The notes: generated by a model from the sequence alone, not told the origin. Numbered from the stretch's first letter, positions 1 through 8,842 are shown. The stretch is 64,000 nt of DNA from Betaproteobacteria bacterium (GCA_013298695.1 JAAFIS010000002.1:423827-487826), one strand, 5' to 3'. Numbers and translations: made by a program.

Positions 1-1
1 C

Positions 2-295
2 TCGAACGCAGATCGCTATCGCGCGAGCGGGTCGCCAATTCGCATCAAGTTAAGCGCTGAGGATTCGGCAGCGCAGATTCAGATACACAACCAAGGCTCG
101 CACATTGATCCCACGCTCATTGATCGAGTGTTTGAGTATGGCGTTTCGGACGCAGTAGATTCGGGTGCGGCCGGCAATCGCGGGCAGGGGCTTTATGTCG
201 CAAAGACTTACATGGCGAAGATGAGTGGGACGATTGTGGCGCGGAATGTAAGCGATGGCGTTAGCTTTTTGCTGACGCTTCCGCGCGCTGTTTAA
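2..295 (+). CDS. sensor histidine kinase, C-terminal ATPase end (partial)
   Basis: The reading frame enters from the left edge and stops at 293-295. Its translation has the layout of the end of a HATPase_c domain: an asparagine-containing start (SNADRYR), a segment with paired Ile-Gln residues, then FEYGVSD and the G-box GNRGQGLYVAKTYM, and a closing beta strand LLTLPRAV. This is the ATP-binding part of a histidine kinase that phosphorylates a response regulator. The sensor and His-box parts lie outside the window, so the signal cannot be inferred. It converges on the Bug receptor gene and shares a terminator hairpin with it. Confidence 0.8.
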   Translation, partial: SNADRYRASGSPIRIKLSAEDSAAQIQIHNQGSHIDPTLIDRVFEYGVSDAVDSGAAGNRGQGLYVAKTYMAKMSGTIVARNVSDGVSFLLTLPRAV

Positions 296-329
296 CCCCC
301 TCTCCCGCGCTGCGGAAGAGGGGGTTAAA
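291..329. terminator. bidirectional hairpin terminator
   Basis: A perfect 13-bp inverted repeat (arms 291-303 and 317-329, TTTAACCCCCTCT and its complement) encloses a 13-nt loop. It sits between the convergent ends of the kinase and Bug receptor genes. The A/T ends of the stem give short U runs in either direction. Confidence 0.7.
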
Positions 330-330
330 C

Positions 331-1308
331 CTACTCTGCCTCGATCTTCGCTGCCTTCGTCAACTGCCCCCAGCGCTTCACTTCACTGTCGATGAGCTTC
401 GCAAGCCCGGCCGCGTCGGTTGAATCAATATCCAAACCCGCGCCGTTCATTTTCGATTTCACCTCGGCATTCGCGAGCACTTTTTTCATTCCGCTTTCGA
501 GTTTCGCGATGATGTCTTTCGGTAAGTTCGCAGGGCCAACAAGAGCAAACCAAGGCACGAGCTCATAGCCTGGCACTTGCTCGGTAATTGCCGGTAACTC
601 GGGCAGCTGCGGCGCGCGGCGGGTGCTCGTCACACCGAACGCTTTGACTTTGCCGCCTTTGATCTGCGCTTGGGCGTTACCAAGATCGGCGAACACGACT
701 TCGATAGAGCCGCCCAACATGTCGGTGATCGCGGGTGGAATGCCTTTGTACGGCACCATTTGCATGTCGCCGCCGATCATCGATGCGAAGAGCGATCCTG
801 AGACCCACGAGCCTGACGAGCCTTGGCCGAAGCGCACTTTGCCTGGATTGGCTTTCACATACGCGATGAAACTTTTGAGATCGGTCGCAGGCACTTTGTC
901 ATTAGTGATGAGTACGAACGGCGTCGTAGCGATCTTGCCAATAGGCGTGAAATCTTTCACCGGATCGTACGGCACTTTTTTGAGCAAGCTCACGACGGCG
1001 GCTTGCGTGGTGCTCGTCGTCACGAGCAAGGTGTAGCCGTCGGGAGCCGCGTTCTTCACTTCGCCCGCACCAATCGTGCCTTGCGCACCGGCTTTGTTTT
1101 CTACGACGATCGATTGGCCGAACTCTTTACCGAGCGCCTCGGCGAGCACGCGTCCGACCACGTCCGTCGCGCTGCCCGCAGGAAACGGTACGACGAATTT
1201 GATCGGTTTCGCAGGATAGGTTTGCGCGAGTGCAACGCTACTGGTTGCGAATGCGCTGGCTACGATCACGGTCGCGAGCGCCGTGGCACGGAAAGTGCGA
1301 AATTGCAT
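331..1308 (-). CDS. Bug/TctC-family tripartite tricarboxylate transporter substrate-binding protein
   Basis: A 325-residue periplasmic solute receptor. An N-terminal signal peptide ends near VALAQ, followed by the family's start YPAKPIKFVVPFPAGSATD. Bug receptors bind carboxylates and related small acids and deliver them to TctA/TctB membrane subunits. No tctA or tctB gene is nearby, which is common for the expanded Bug family of Burkholderiales, so the ligand cannot be named. The start at 1308 is chosen because AAGGAGAA lies just upstream and the signal peptide begins there. A start at 1353 would add 15 residues without a ribosome-binding site. Confidence 0.9.
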   Translation of the reverse strand: MQFRTFRATALATVIVASAFATSSVALAQTYPAKPIKFVVPFPAGSATDVVGRVLAEALGKEFGQSIVVENKAGAQGTIGAGEVKNAAPDGYTLLVTTSTTQAAVVSLLKKVPYDPVKDFTPIGKIATTPFVLITNDKVPATDLKSFIAYVKANPGKVRFGQGSSGSWVSGSLFASMIGGDMQMVPYKGIPPAITDMLGGSIEVVFADLGNAQAQIKGGKVKAFGVTSTRRAPQLPELPAITEQVPGYELVPWFALVGPANLPKDIIAKLESGMKKVLANAEVKSKMNGAGLDIDSTDAAGLAKLIDSEVKRWGQLTKAAKIEAE

Positions 1309-1417
1309 GGGTTCTCCTTGTGTGTTTTGATTCGAATGACGTTCAAAATGCATTGTAGAAACGCATCGATCGGTGCAAGAGAGGGCTTTCCTCCACCGAT
1401 CAGCTCATTATTTGATC

Positions 1418-1501
1418 GCCCAATTTAATTGGGCGACAGTCGATTAACAAACTACTATCGATAACTTATCAAAGTACGTTTATCTCCCAATTAAATTGGG
1501 C
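1418..1501. repeat. 84-bp tripartite palindromic element, copy 1
   Basis: Palindromes centred at 1426 (GCCCAATTTAATTGGGC, complete) and 1493 (TCCCAATTAAATTGGGC) lie 67 bp apart. The exact midpoint reads TATC|GATA. This is one of the best-preserved copies. It lies between the divergent Bug receptor and aceE genes. The rest of the 1309-1701 gap holds the aceE promoter region. Confidence 0.85.
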
Positions 1502-1536
1502 GATAGCCAGCAAAGTTAAATATTTCTAGAAATCTG

Positions 1537-1579
1537 CATCGTGAAAACCCTTTCCACGATGTGAAATTATCGTTATGAT
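1537..1579 (+). promoter_or_regulatory. candidate aceE promoter with overlapping operator
   Basis: A perfect inverted repeat CATCGTG-N11-CACGATG occupies 1537-1561. It overlaps a possible -35 box TTTCCA (1551-1556), which is 17 bp from TATGAT (1574-1579). The position, upstream of aceE, suits a repressor of the pdh operon, but the regulator is unknown. Confidence 0.45.
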
Positions 1580-1701
1580 TTTGCCTTGAAGAAATTCGTG
1601 AAGAAGCGCTGCGTCGCGACATCATTCGTTGTGCATCGCGTCAATTGCAAAATCAAAACACTTGCGCTGATCGGCGCAAACGAAGTGAGGACTCCGGCGT
1701 T

Positions 1702-4377
1702 ATGAACGTCCATAAATCTCTTGAAGGCGATATTGATCCGATTGAAACCAATGATTGGATGAGCTCGCTCGATACCGTCATTGAAAACGAAGGTTACGAC
1801 CGCGCGCATTTTTTGCTCGAAGCCATGTTCGACAAAGCGCGGCGCAGCGGCACGATTGCACCCTTCTCGCCAAACACGGCGTATCTAAATACGATCCCGA
1901 CGCACCTCGAAGCGAAGTCGCCGGGCAACCACGAGATTGAGCACAAGCTGCGCAGTTACGTGCGCTGGAATGCGGCAATGATGGTGTTGCGCGGTGGCAA
2001 AAAAGAGCTTGAACTCGGCGGGCACATCTCGTCATTTGCAAGCGCTGCCACGCTCTATGACGTCGGCTTCAATCACTTCTGGCATGCACCGTCTGCCGAT
2101 CATGGCGGCGATCTGATTTACGTACAAGGCCACAGCTCGCCGGGTGTGTACGCGCGCGCCTTCATGCTTGATCGCTTGAGCCAAGATCAGATGGATAACT
2201 TCCGTCAAGAAGTTGACGGCAAAGGGCTTTCGAGCTATCCGCATCCTTGGTTGATGCCCGATTTTTGGCAGCTGCCAACGGTATCGATGGGGCTCGGCCC
2301 GCTGATGGGCATTTATCAAGCGCGCTTCTTGAAGTACTTGCATTCACGCGGTCTGGCCAACACTGAAAATCGCAAAGTGTGGGTGTTCTGCGGCGACGGC
2401 GAAATGGATGAACCGGAATCGCTCGGAGCGATTTCGATGGCCGCGCGCGAGAAGCTGGACAACTTGATTTTCGTGGTGAATTGCAATCTGCAACGACTCG
2501 ATGGCCCGGTGCGCGGCAACGGGAAAATCATTCAGGAACTCGAAGGCGATTTTCGTGGTTCGGGCTGGAACGTCATCAAACTTCTGTGGGGCGGCTATTG
2601 GGATCCGCTCCTCGCGCGCGACAAAGATGGCTTGCTCGTGAAGCGCATGGATGAAGTCGTTGACGGCGAGTATCAAGTGATGAAAGCGCGCGATGGCGCG
2701 TATGTGCGCGAAAATTTCTTCGGCAAATATCCGCAGTTGCGTGAGATGGTTGCCAACATGTCGGACGAAGATGTGTGGCGCTTGAATCGCGGCGGTCATG
2801 ATCCGCATAAAATTTACGCCGCGTATCACCGCGCAGTCAATCACAAAGATCAACCCACCGTGATTCTCGCCAAAACCGTAAAAGGTTACGGCATGGGGCA
2901 CAGCGGCGAAGGCTTGAACATCGCGCATCAAGCCAAAAAAATGGATCTCGAATCACTCAAGCAAATGCGTGACCGTTTCGGCATTCCGATTGACGATAAA
3001 GACCTCGCGGACTATCCGTACTACAAGCCCAGCGCTGATTCGCCTGAAGGCAAATACATGCGTGAGCGTCGCACCGCGCTCGGTGGTTACTTGCCGCAGC
3101 GTCGCCAGAAATCGGTATCAATGCAAGTGCCAGAACTTGCGGCATTCGATACGCAACTCAAGAACACCGGTGATCGCGAGATTTCCACCACGATGGCGTT
3201 TGTGCGGATGCTCAATACGTTTGTGAAAGATAAAAACATTGGTCGCCATGTGGTGCCGATCGTGCCTGATGAATCGCGCACGTTTGGTATGGAAGGCATG
3301 TTCCGGCAGCTTGGCATTTGGAATCAACAAGGCCAGTTGTATCAACCGGTGGATGCCGATCAATTGATGTTCTACAAGGAAGCCAAAGACGGGCAAATCC
3401 TGCAAGAAGGCATCAACGAACCCGGCGCAATGGCTGATTGGATTGCAGCGTCAACGAGCTATTCGCACAGCAATGTGCCGATGCTGCCGGTCTACATCTA
3501 TTACTCGATGTTCGGCATTCAGCGCGTGGGCGATCTGTGTTGGGCGGCGGGCGACATGCGCGCGCGCGGCTTCCTCATCGGCGGCACAGCGGGTCGAACC
3601 ACATTGAACGGTGAAGGCTTGCAACATGAAGACGGCCATTCGCACGTGTGGTTCAGCGCGATTCCGAATTGCCGCACGTTCGATCCGACCTTCCAATACG
3701 AACTTGCAGTGATCGTGCAGCACGGCGCGAAACGGATGCTCGAAGATCAAATTGACGAGTATTACTACATCACCGTGATGAACGAAAACTACGTGCATCC
3801 CGATATGCCGAAAGATGTCGAGAGCGACATCATCAAAGGCATGTACTGCTTCAAAGAAGGCGGTAAAGAGAAAAAGAAAGGCATGCGCGTGCAGCTCACA
3901 GGCTCGGGCACGATTTTCCGTGAGGTCATCGCTGCTGCAGATCTGTTGCGCGATGACTGGGGCGTTGAATCCGACATCTGGAGCGCGCCAAGTTTCAATG
4001 AACTGCGTCGAGATGGTATCGATTGCGAGCGCTGGAATTTGTTGCATCCGATGGATGAACAACGCGTGCCGCACGTTGCGAAATGCCTGCACAAAAATGC
4101 GGGGCCAGTGATTGCGGCGACCGATTACATGCGCATCTACGCCGACAGTGTGCGTCCGTACATCAAGAAGACGTACAAAGTGCTCGGCACCGACGGCTTC
4201 GGACGCTCAGATTCGCGTGAGAACTTGCGTCGCTTCTTTGAAGTGAATCGGTTTTACGTGACAGTGGCTGCGCTTTCTGCGCTTGCAGAAGATGGCGTGA
4301 TTGAGCGTAAAGTGGTGGCCGATGCGATCAAGAAGTACAAAATTGATCCAGAGAAGCCCAATCCTACAACTGTGTAG
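1702..4377 (+). CDS. aceE: pyruvate dehydrogenase E1 component (homodimeric type)
   Basis: An 891-residue protein, close to the 887 residues of E. coli AceE. It decarboxylates pyruvate with thiamine diphosphate and acetylates the lipoyl group of E2. The thiamine-diphosphate/Mg motif GDGEMDE...NCNLQ begins near residue 231. The C-terminal half carries the second transketolase-like fold (QHEDGHSHV). The ATG at 1702 is preferred over an upstream in-frame TTG at 1645 because it matches the family start and has a GAGG-type ribosome-binding site. First gene of aceE-aceF-lpdA. Confidence 0.97.
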   Translation: MNVHKSLEGDIDPIETNDWMSSLDTVIENEGYDRAHFLLEAMFDKARRSGTIAPFSPNTAYLNTIPTHLEAKSPGNHEIEHKLRSYVRWNAAMMVLRGGKKELELGGHISSFASAATLYDVGFNHFWHAPSADHGGDLIYVQGHSSPGVYARAFMLDRLSQDQMDNFRQEVDGKGLSSYPHPWLMPDFWQLPTVSMGLGPLMGIYQARFLKYLHSRGLANTENRKVWVFCGDGEMDEPESLGAISMAAREKLDNLIFVVNCNLQRLDGPVRGNGKIIQELEGDFRGSGWNVIKLLWGGYWDPLLARDKDGLLVKRMDEVVDGEYQVMKARDGAYVRENFFGKYPQLREMVANMSDEDVWRLNRGGHDPHKIYAAYHRAVNHKDQPTVILAKTVKGYGMGHSGEGLNIAHQAKKMDLESLKQMRDRFGIPIDDKDLADYPYYKPSADSPEGKYMRERRTALGGYLPQRRQKSVSMQVPELAAFDTQLKNTGDREISTTMAFVRMLNTFVKDKNIGRHVVPIVPDESRTFGMEGMFRQLGIWNQQGQLYQPVDADQLMFYKEAKDGQILQEGINEPGAMADWIAASTSYSHSNVPMLPVYIYYSMFGIQRVGDLCWAAGDMRARGFLIGGTAGRTTLNGEGLQHEDGHSHVWFSAIPNCRTFDPTFQYELAVIVQHGAKRMLEDQIDEYYYITVMNENYVHPDMPKDVESDIIKGMYCFKEGGKEKKKGMRVQLTGSGTIFREVIAAADLLRDDWGVESDIWSAPSFNELRRDGIDCERWNLLHPMDEQRVPHVAKCLHKNAGPVIAATDYMRIYADSVRPYIKKTYKVLGTDGFGRSDSRENLRRFFEVNRFYVTVAALSALAEDGVIERKVVADAIKKYKIDPEKPNPTTV

Positions 4378-4382
4378 ATGGT

Positions 4383-4482
4383 GTCATCCCGGCGGAGGCC
4401 GGGACCCATCAATGTAAGTGTTGATACTTTATTCGACGACAACTCTTTAACCGCAATGGGTTCCGGCCTTCGCCGGAATGAC
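4383..4482. repeat. dispersed inverted repeat (CATCCCGGCGGAGGCCGGGA type)
   Basis: Two hairpins in opposite orientation, GTCATCCCGGCGGAGGCCGG at the left and its near-complement ending GGCCTTCGCCGGAATGAC at the right, frame about 50 bp. It sits in the aceE-aceF gap and is read through in frame, but the aceF start lies after it. A related element separates aceF and lpdA. Confidence 0.8.
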
Positions 4483-4503
4483 GCAAAGAAAATCGAGACG
4501 CGC

Positions 4504-5847
4504 ATGGCAACGCAAGAATTAAAAGTCCCAGACATCGGCGATTTCAAAGACATTCCCGTCATTGAAATCCTAGTCAAAGAAGGCGACATGGTTGTGAAAG
4601 ACCAATCGCTGGTCACTCTTGAATCCGATAAAGCGACGATGGAAGTGCCTGCGGAAGTTGCGGGCAAAGTCATATCGCTGAAAGTAAAGCTCGGTGATAA
4701 GGTTTCGCAGGGAACACTCGTGGCGATTATTGAGCCTTCGGGCGCTAGTGTCGCTGCATCTGCGCCCTCCCCGTCACCCGCCGCGAGCATAGTCGCACCA
4801 GTCCAGGTGGCCGCGCCAGCGCCCGCTCTATCCCCCGTTCGTGGTGAGCCTGTCGAACCACAACGGCAGATTTCCGCTCATGGTTCGACAGGCTCACAAC
4901 GAACGGAAACATCAATCGACGAAGCCAATTTCTCCAAAGCCCATGCCACGCCGTCGATTCGCAAATTCGCACGCGAGCTTGGCGTTGACCTCTCAAAAGT
5001 CAAAGGCACAGGGCCTAAGAATCGAATCTTGTTGGAAGACGTTCAAGGGTTCGTAAAGTCTGCGATGAGTGGTTCGACAGGCTCACCACCGACGGGAGGA
5101 ACCGATGGCGCAGCGCTCGGCTTGTTGCCTTGGCCGAAGGTCGATTTCTCGAAGTTTGGCGCGATCGAATCGAAGCCGCTCTCGCGCATCAAGAAAATCT
5201 CGGGCGCGAATTTGCATCGCAATTGGGTGATGATTCCCCACGTCACGAACCACGACGAAGCCGACATCACCGAACTCGAAGCGTTCCGTGTGAAGCTCAA
5301 CGAAGAGAACGCGAAAGCGGGCATTAAAGTAACGATGCTCGCATTCATGATTAAAGCCGCAGTGATGGCGTTGAAGAAATTCCCAGATTTCAATTCATCG
5401 CTTGATGGCGAGAACTTGATCTACAAGAATTATTTCAACATCGGTTTCGCGGCAGACACGCCCAACGGCCTCGTCGTTCCCGTCATCAAAAACGCAGATA
5501 CCAAAGGCGTGTTCGAGATTTCAAAGGAGATGGGCGAGCTAGCAGGCAAGGCGCGCGAAGGCAAACTCGGCCCTGCGGATATGCAAGGCGGTTGCTTCTC
5601 GATCTCGTCGCTCGGCGGCATCGGCGGCACCTATTTCACGCCGATCATCAACGCCCCCGAAGTCGCGATCATGGGCGTATGCAAGAGCGAGATGAAACCG
5701 AAATGGAACGGCAAAGAATTCGAACCGCGACTGATGTTGCCGTTGTCTCTGTCGTGGGATCACCGTGTGATTGATGGTGCGAGTGCGGCGCGGTTTAATG
5801 TTTATTTTGCAGGATTACTCGCGGATTTTCGTAGAGCAATCCTCTAA
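4504..5847 (+). CDS. aceF: pyruvate dehydrogenase E2, dihydrolipoyl acetyltransferase
   Basis: A 447-residue protein that transfers the acetyl group from lipoamide to CoA and forms the complex core. It has one N-terminal lipoyl domain (residues 1-75, lipoyl lysine K43 in SDKATMEVP), a long linker, a peripheral subunit-binding domain (HATPSIRKFARELGVDL) and the catalytic domain with DHRVIDG near the end. The linker contains two in-frame copies of a dispersed palindromic repeat (4835-4905 and 5070-5096), giving peptides such as VRGEPVEPQ and HGSTGS. The start at ATG 4504 matches the near-identical lipoyl domain of lpdA. Confidence 0.97.
   Translation: MATQELKVPDIGDFKDIPVIEILVKEGDMVVKDQSLVTLESDKATMEVPAEVAGKVISLKVKLGDKVSQGTLVAIIEPSGASVAASAPSPSPAASIVAPVQVAAPAPALSPVRGEPVEPQRQISAHGSTGSQRTETSIDEANFSKAHATPSIRKFARELGVDLSKVKGTGPKNRILLEDVQGFVKSAMSGSTGSPPTGGTDGAALGLLPWPKVDFSKFGAIESKPLSRIKKISGANLHRNWVMIPHVTNHDEADITELEAFRVKLNEENAKAGIKVTMLAFMIKAAVMALKKFPDFNSSLDGENLIYKNYFNIGFAADTPNGLVVPVIKNADTKGVFEISKEMGELAGKAREGKLGPADMQGGCFSISSLGGIGGTYFTPIINAPEVAIMGVCKSEMKPKWNGKEFEPRLMLPLSLSWDHRVIDGASAARFNVYFAGLLADFRRAIL
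4835..4905. repeat. in-frame palindromic repeat in the aceF linker
   Basis: The left arm begins CCGTTCGTGGTGAGCCTGTC and the right arm reads GGTTCGACAGGCTCACAACG, a long imperfect inverted repeat. It is entirely coding and encodes a Gly/Pro/Ser/Gln-rich stretch between the lipoyl and subunit-binding domains. Related copies are in lpdA, rluE and downstream of imuB. Confidence 0.85.
5070..5096. repeat. second partial in-frame palindromic repeat in aceF
   Basis: A single arm of the same family (TGGTTCGACAGGCTCACCAC) lies in the linker between the subunit-binding and catalytic domains. It encodes GSTGSPP. Confidence 0.75.
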
Positions 5848-5852
5848 GTTTT

Positions 5853-5967
5853 GCTGTCATCCCCGCGAAGGCGGGGACCCAGTTCGTAATCTACGCGAAG
5901 CGCACTTCAATCGTCGACAAATCACAAACCTCCCGGTCTGGGTTCCCGCCTTCGCGGGAATGACAGC
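5853..5967. repeat. dispersed inverted repeat between aceF and lpdA
   Basis: The ends GCTGTCATCCCCGCGAAGGC and its near-complement (ending CGCGGGAATGACAGC) frame the aceF-lpdA gap. Each end is also a small hairpin (CCCCGCGAAGGCGGGG). It could fold in the polycistronic mRNA and affect the E2:E3 ratio. Confidence 0.8.
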
Positions 5968-5994
5968 ACCGTAGAACTCCAAAGAGATTTCTTC

Positions 5995-7857
5995 ATGGCC
6001 ACTCAAGAACTCAAAGTCCCAGACATCGGCGATTTCAAAGACATTCCTGTCATCGAAATTTTGGTGAAGGTTGGCGATACTGTCGCGAAAGAGCAGTCGC
6101 TCGTTACGCTCGAATCCGACAAGGCGACGATGGAAGTGCCTGCGGATGTGGCGGGCGTCGTAAAAGAGATTCGCGTAAAGTTGGGCGATAAGGTCTCGCA
6201 GGGGACTGTGGTTGCGATGATTGAAGTGGGCGCTTCTGCGGCACCTGCTTCCACCGCAAGCGCGAACGCGCCTGTAACCTCCGTTCGTGGTGATGCTGAG
6301 CAAGGTCGAAGCATCGAACCACAACGTCAAGATAAATCGGCTCATGGTTCGACGGGCTCACCACGAGCGGAGACTGCGCCGGTTCCAAACGCAGCGACGT
6401 ACACAGGCAAAGCCGACTTCGAATGCGACATGCTCGTCCTCGGCGCAGGCCCTGGCGGCTACTCCGCGGCTTTCCGCGCCGCAGATCTCGGTATGAAAAC
6501 GATGATCGTTGAACGCTACGCCTCGCTTGGCGGCGTGTGTTTAAACGTCGGCTGCATTCCATCCAAAGCATTGCTGCACACCGCCGCTGTGATGGACGAA
6601 GTCAAGGCGATGGCGAAGCATGGCATTAGCTACGGCGAACCGACGATTGATATGGCGAAGCTGCGCGAGCACAAAGATAAAGTGATCGGCAAGCTCACGG
6701 GCGGTCTCTCGCAAATGGCGAAGCTGCGCAAAGTTGACGTCGTGCGCGGCTATGGCGCGTTCCTCGATGCAAACCATGTTGAAGTGGAAATGACAACCGG
6801 TTCCGGTCAAGACAAAACTGGCGTAAAGAAAGTCATCAAGTTTTCAAAATGCATCATCGCGGCGGGCTCGCAAGCGGTGCGTTTGCCGTTTATGCCGGAT
6901 GATCCGCGTGTGGTGGATTCCACCGGCGCGCTGCTGCTCGATACGAAACCTGAGCGCATGCTGGTGATCGGCGGCGGCATCATCGGCCTTGAAATGGCGA
7001 CGGTGTATTCCACGCTCGGCGCACGCATCGATGTCGTTGAAATGCTCGATATCGTGATGACCGGCGCGGATCGCGATCTGGTGAAGGTGTGGGAAAAGGT
7101 CAATGCGCCACGTTTTGACAACATGATGCTCAAAACAAAAACCGTTGGCGCGGTAGCGAAGAAAGACGGCATTTACGTTTCCTTCGAAGGCACGGATTCC
7201 ACGAGTAGAGCCCCGAAAGAACCGCAGCGCTACGACCTCGTATTGGTCGCAGTCGGACGCTCGCCGAACGGCAAAAAAATCGCAGCGGATAAAGCGGGGG
7301 TCGCAGTCACCGATCGCGGCTTCATCAATGTTGATAAACAAATGCGCACCAACGTCGCACATATTTTCGCGATTGGTGACATCGTCGGCAACCCGATGCT
7401 CGCGCACAAAGCCGTGCACGAAGGCCACGTGGCCGCTGAAGCGGCGTTCGGCGAAAAAACATTCTTCGACGCGCGACAAATCCCGAGTGTGGCCTACACC
7501 GATCCCGAAATCGCGTGGGCAGGCGTGACCGAAGACGAAGCCAAAGCCAAAGGCATCAAACACACCGTCGGCAAATTCCCCTGGGCTGCGAGCGGCCGCG
7601 CCATTGCCAACGGTCGCGATGAAGGCTTCACCAAACTCCTGTTCGACGATGAAACTCACCGCATCATCGGCGGCGGCATCGTCGGCACCCACGCAGGCGA
7701 TTTGATCGGCGAGGTGTGTTTAGCGATTGAAATGGGAGCTGATGCGGTCGATATTGGAAAGACTATTCATCCGCATCCGACACTCGGTGAGAGTATCGGC
7801 ATGGCAGCGGAGGTTGCGCATGGGACTTGTACGGATTTGCCGCCGGTGAGGCGCTAA
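5995..7857 (+). CDS. lpdA: dihydrolipoamide dehydrogenase E3 with N-terminal lipoyl domain
   Basis: A 620-residue flavoprotein that reoxidises dihydrolipoyl groups with NAD+. Residues 1-80 are a lipoyl domain nearly identical to that of AceF (K43 in SDKATMEVP), as in E3 of Ralstonia or Neisseria. A linker with an in-frame repeat follows. Then come the FAD motif GAGPGGYSAAF (near 149), the redox disulfide in GGVCLNVGCIPSK (C182/C187), the NAD motif GGGIIGLEMA (near 326) and the catalytic histidine segment HPHPTLGE near 592. It is the last gene of the pdh operon. Confidence 0.97.
   Translation: MATQELKVPDIGDFKDIPVIEILVKVGDTVAKEQSLVTLESDKATMEVPADVAGVVKEIRVKLGDKVSQGTVVAMIEVGASAAPASTASANAPVTSVRGDAEQGRSIEPQRQDKSAHGSTGSPRAETAPVPNAATYTGKADFECDMLVLGAGPGGYSAAFRAADLGMKTMIVERYASLGGVCLNVGCIPSKALLHTAAVMDEVKAMAKHGISYGEPTIDMAKLREHKDKVIGKLTGGLSQMAKLRKVDVVRGYGAFLDANHVEVEMTTGSGQDKTGVKKVIKFSKCIIAAGSQAVRLPFMPDDPRVVDSTGALLLDTKPERMLVIGGGIIGLEMATVYSTLGARIDVVEMLDIVMTGADRDLVKVWEKVNAPRFDNMMLKTKTVGAVAKKDGIYVSFEGTDSTSRAPKEPQRYDLVLVAVGRSPNGKKIAADKAGVAVTDRGFINVDKQMRTNVAHIFAIGDIVGNPMLAHKAVHEGHVAAEAAFGEKTFFDARQIPSVAYTDPEIAWAGVTEDEAKAKGIKHTVGKFPWAASGRAIANGRDEGFTKLLFDDETHRIIGGGIVGTHAGDLIGEVCLAIEMGADAVDIGKTIHPHPTLGESIGMAAEVAHGTCTDLPPVRR
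6281..6370. repeat. in-frame palindromic repeat in the lpdA linker
   Basis: Arms CCGTTCGTGGTGATGCTGAG and TGGTTCGACGGGCTCACCAC frame an in-frame insert in the linker between lipoyl and FAD domains. The same family occurs at the equivalent site in aceF, so it was either inserted twice or duplicated along with the lipoyl domain. Confidence 0.8.
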
Positions 7858-7874
7858 CTCGACTTGGAAATACG

Positions 7875-8246
7875 TTGAAGTTATTCGATACCGCCATCGT
7901 CGACGTGCTTGAATCTTACGTTGTTGGAGCACAAGTTGAATCCGTACTACTCGCAAACTATTCGTTTGTTCTTGTAATTGGAGACATATCTATTGCATGT
8001 TACGAACGCGTAAATGCACGGATTGAAGGACACAGTCTTTCATGTCTTAATGCGCCGTACGTTGGATCCTGGGGGCTTCTAGTTCGACAGGTAGTTCGGC
8101 GAATCTTGCTTCAATCCCCGCAGGTTATTCGCCTAGAAATGGCGTCTGGTGATTTCATCGACTTCGAAACCACCGAAAGTCGCTACGAATCTGTGGTGGT
8201 TACGCTGCCTTCAAAGAACGAGACACAAGTTATGGAAATCTACTGA
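7875..8246 (+). CDS. hypothetical protein
   Basis: A 123-residue protein if it starts at TTG 7875. The open frame extends back into the 3' end of lpdA, so the start is uncertain. It has no signal peptide or clear transmembrane helix. The C-terminal pattern IRLEMASGDFIDFETTESRYES resembles small immunity-like proteins with a strand-turn-strand 'DGS' motif, but I do not recognise the family. It is followed at once by a cluster of palindromic repeats. Confidence 0.45.
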   Translation: MKLFDTAIVDVLESYVVGAQVESVLLANYSFVLVIGDISIACYERVNARIEGHSLSCLNAPYVGSWGLLVRQVVRRILLQSPQVIRLEMASGDFIDFETTESRYESVVVTLPSKNETQVMEIY

Positions 8247-8250
8247 AGCG

Positions 8251-8514
8251 GGTAGGGTGGGCACCCCGTGCCCACCGTGGCGTTTCGTGATTCGCTCAAG
8301 TTGTGGGCAGGCGGCTGCCCACCCTACGAATAAGCGCATCCGAGGGCGACACTCATAGCCCGTGTCTGGCTCGTAGGGTGCGATCCCATCGCACCTTGTG
8401 CAAATACGTGCGAAGCGGATCTCTTCAATCAACGCTGGCTCGTATCGACTTGGGTGCGATAGGATCGCACCATACCCCGCCACGAAAACCCGGATGCGAG
8501 CATCCGGGCTACGA
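8251..8514. repeat. cluster of three palindromic repeat families
   Basis: Three unrelated palindromes lie side by side. GGTAGGGTGGGCACCCCGTG and its inverted partner occupy 8251-8328. CGTAGGGTGCGATCCCATCG with an inverted partner occupies 8372-8476. CCCGGATGCGAGCATCCGGG occupies 8490-8509. The first family recurs at 18146 and the third at 57448-57552. The stretch is otherwise non-coding. Confidence 0.8.
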
Positions 8515-8541
8515 GCGCCGTTGCGCGGCAAATGTGCTATT

Positions 8542-8562
8542 CTCCTTACCAAGCGTAAGGAG
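8542..8562. promoter_or_regulatory. candidate autoregulatory operator of the AbrB/PIN module
   Basis: A perfect inverted repeat CTCCTTAC-CAAGC-GTAAGGAG. Its right arm contains the ribosome-binding site AAGGAG of the antitoxin gene. The position suits repression by the AbrB-type antitoxin itself. Confidence 0.5.
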
Positions 8563-8569
8563 CTTAACC

Positions 8570-8818
8570 ATGCACTCGTCGACGATCACGAGCAAAAGCC
8601 AAATCACGATTCCGGCCGCCGTGCGCGATGCGTTGGGTTTGCAGGCAGGCGACAAGATTGATTTCATTCCGTCAGCGCATGGTTTTGAGATCGTGCCTCG
8701 GCGTGAATCGGTGCTGTCTTTCCACGGCAAATACGCGCATTTGGTGAAGAAGCCGCATTCAATTGATGCGATGAACGAGGCTATTCGCGCGCGCATGAAG
8801 GCGCGATTCGCGAAATAG
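8570..8818 (+). CDS. AbrB/MazE-type antitoxin
   Basis: An 82-residue protein. The N-terminal half has the swapped-hairpin AbrB pattern SSTITSKSQITIPAAVRDAL, GLQAGDKIDF and FEIVPR. This fold binds operator DNA, and the C-terminal tail (HSIDAMNEAIRARMKARFAK) is expected to bind the toxin. ATG 8570 is fixed by the strong site AAGGAG and by the family start. It lies 24 bp upstream of a PIN-domain gene, the usual antitoxin-toxin order. Confidence 0.88.
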   Translation: MHSSTITSKSQITIPAAVRDALGLQAGDKIDFIPSAHGFEIVPRRESVLSFHGKYAHLVKKPHSIDAMNEAIRARMKARFAK

Positions 8819-8842
8819 CGCCCAATTCGCAGCAAGCAAACC

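Noticed and set aside
2344..2931. Long open frame (195 codons) antisense to aceE
   Set aside because: Its composition mirrors the codon bias of aceE, it has no ribosome-binding site, and aceE is certain.
4378..4503. N-terminal extension of AceF through the repeat
   Set aside because: It is in frame but encodes a dispersed repeat, lacks a ribosome-binding site, and the lipoyl domain start at 4504 matches LpdA.
8818..8830. GCGCCCAATTCG near the PIN toxin gene as another tripartite element
   Set aside because: Only a half palindrome, with no partner 67 bp to either side.
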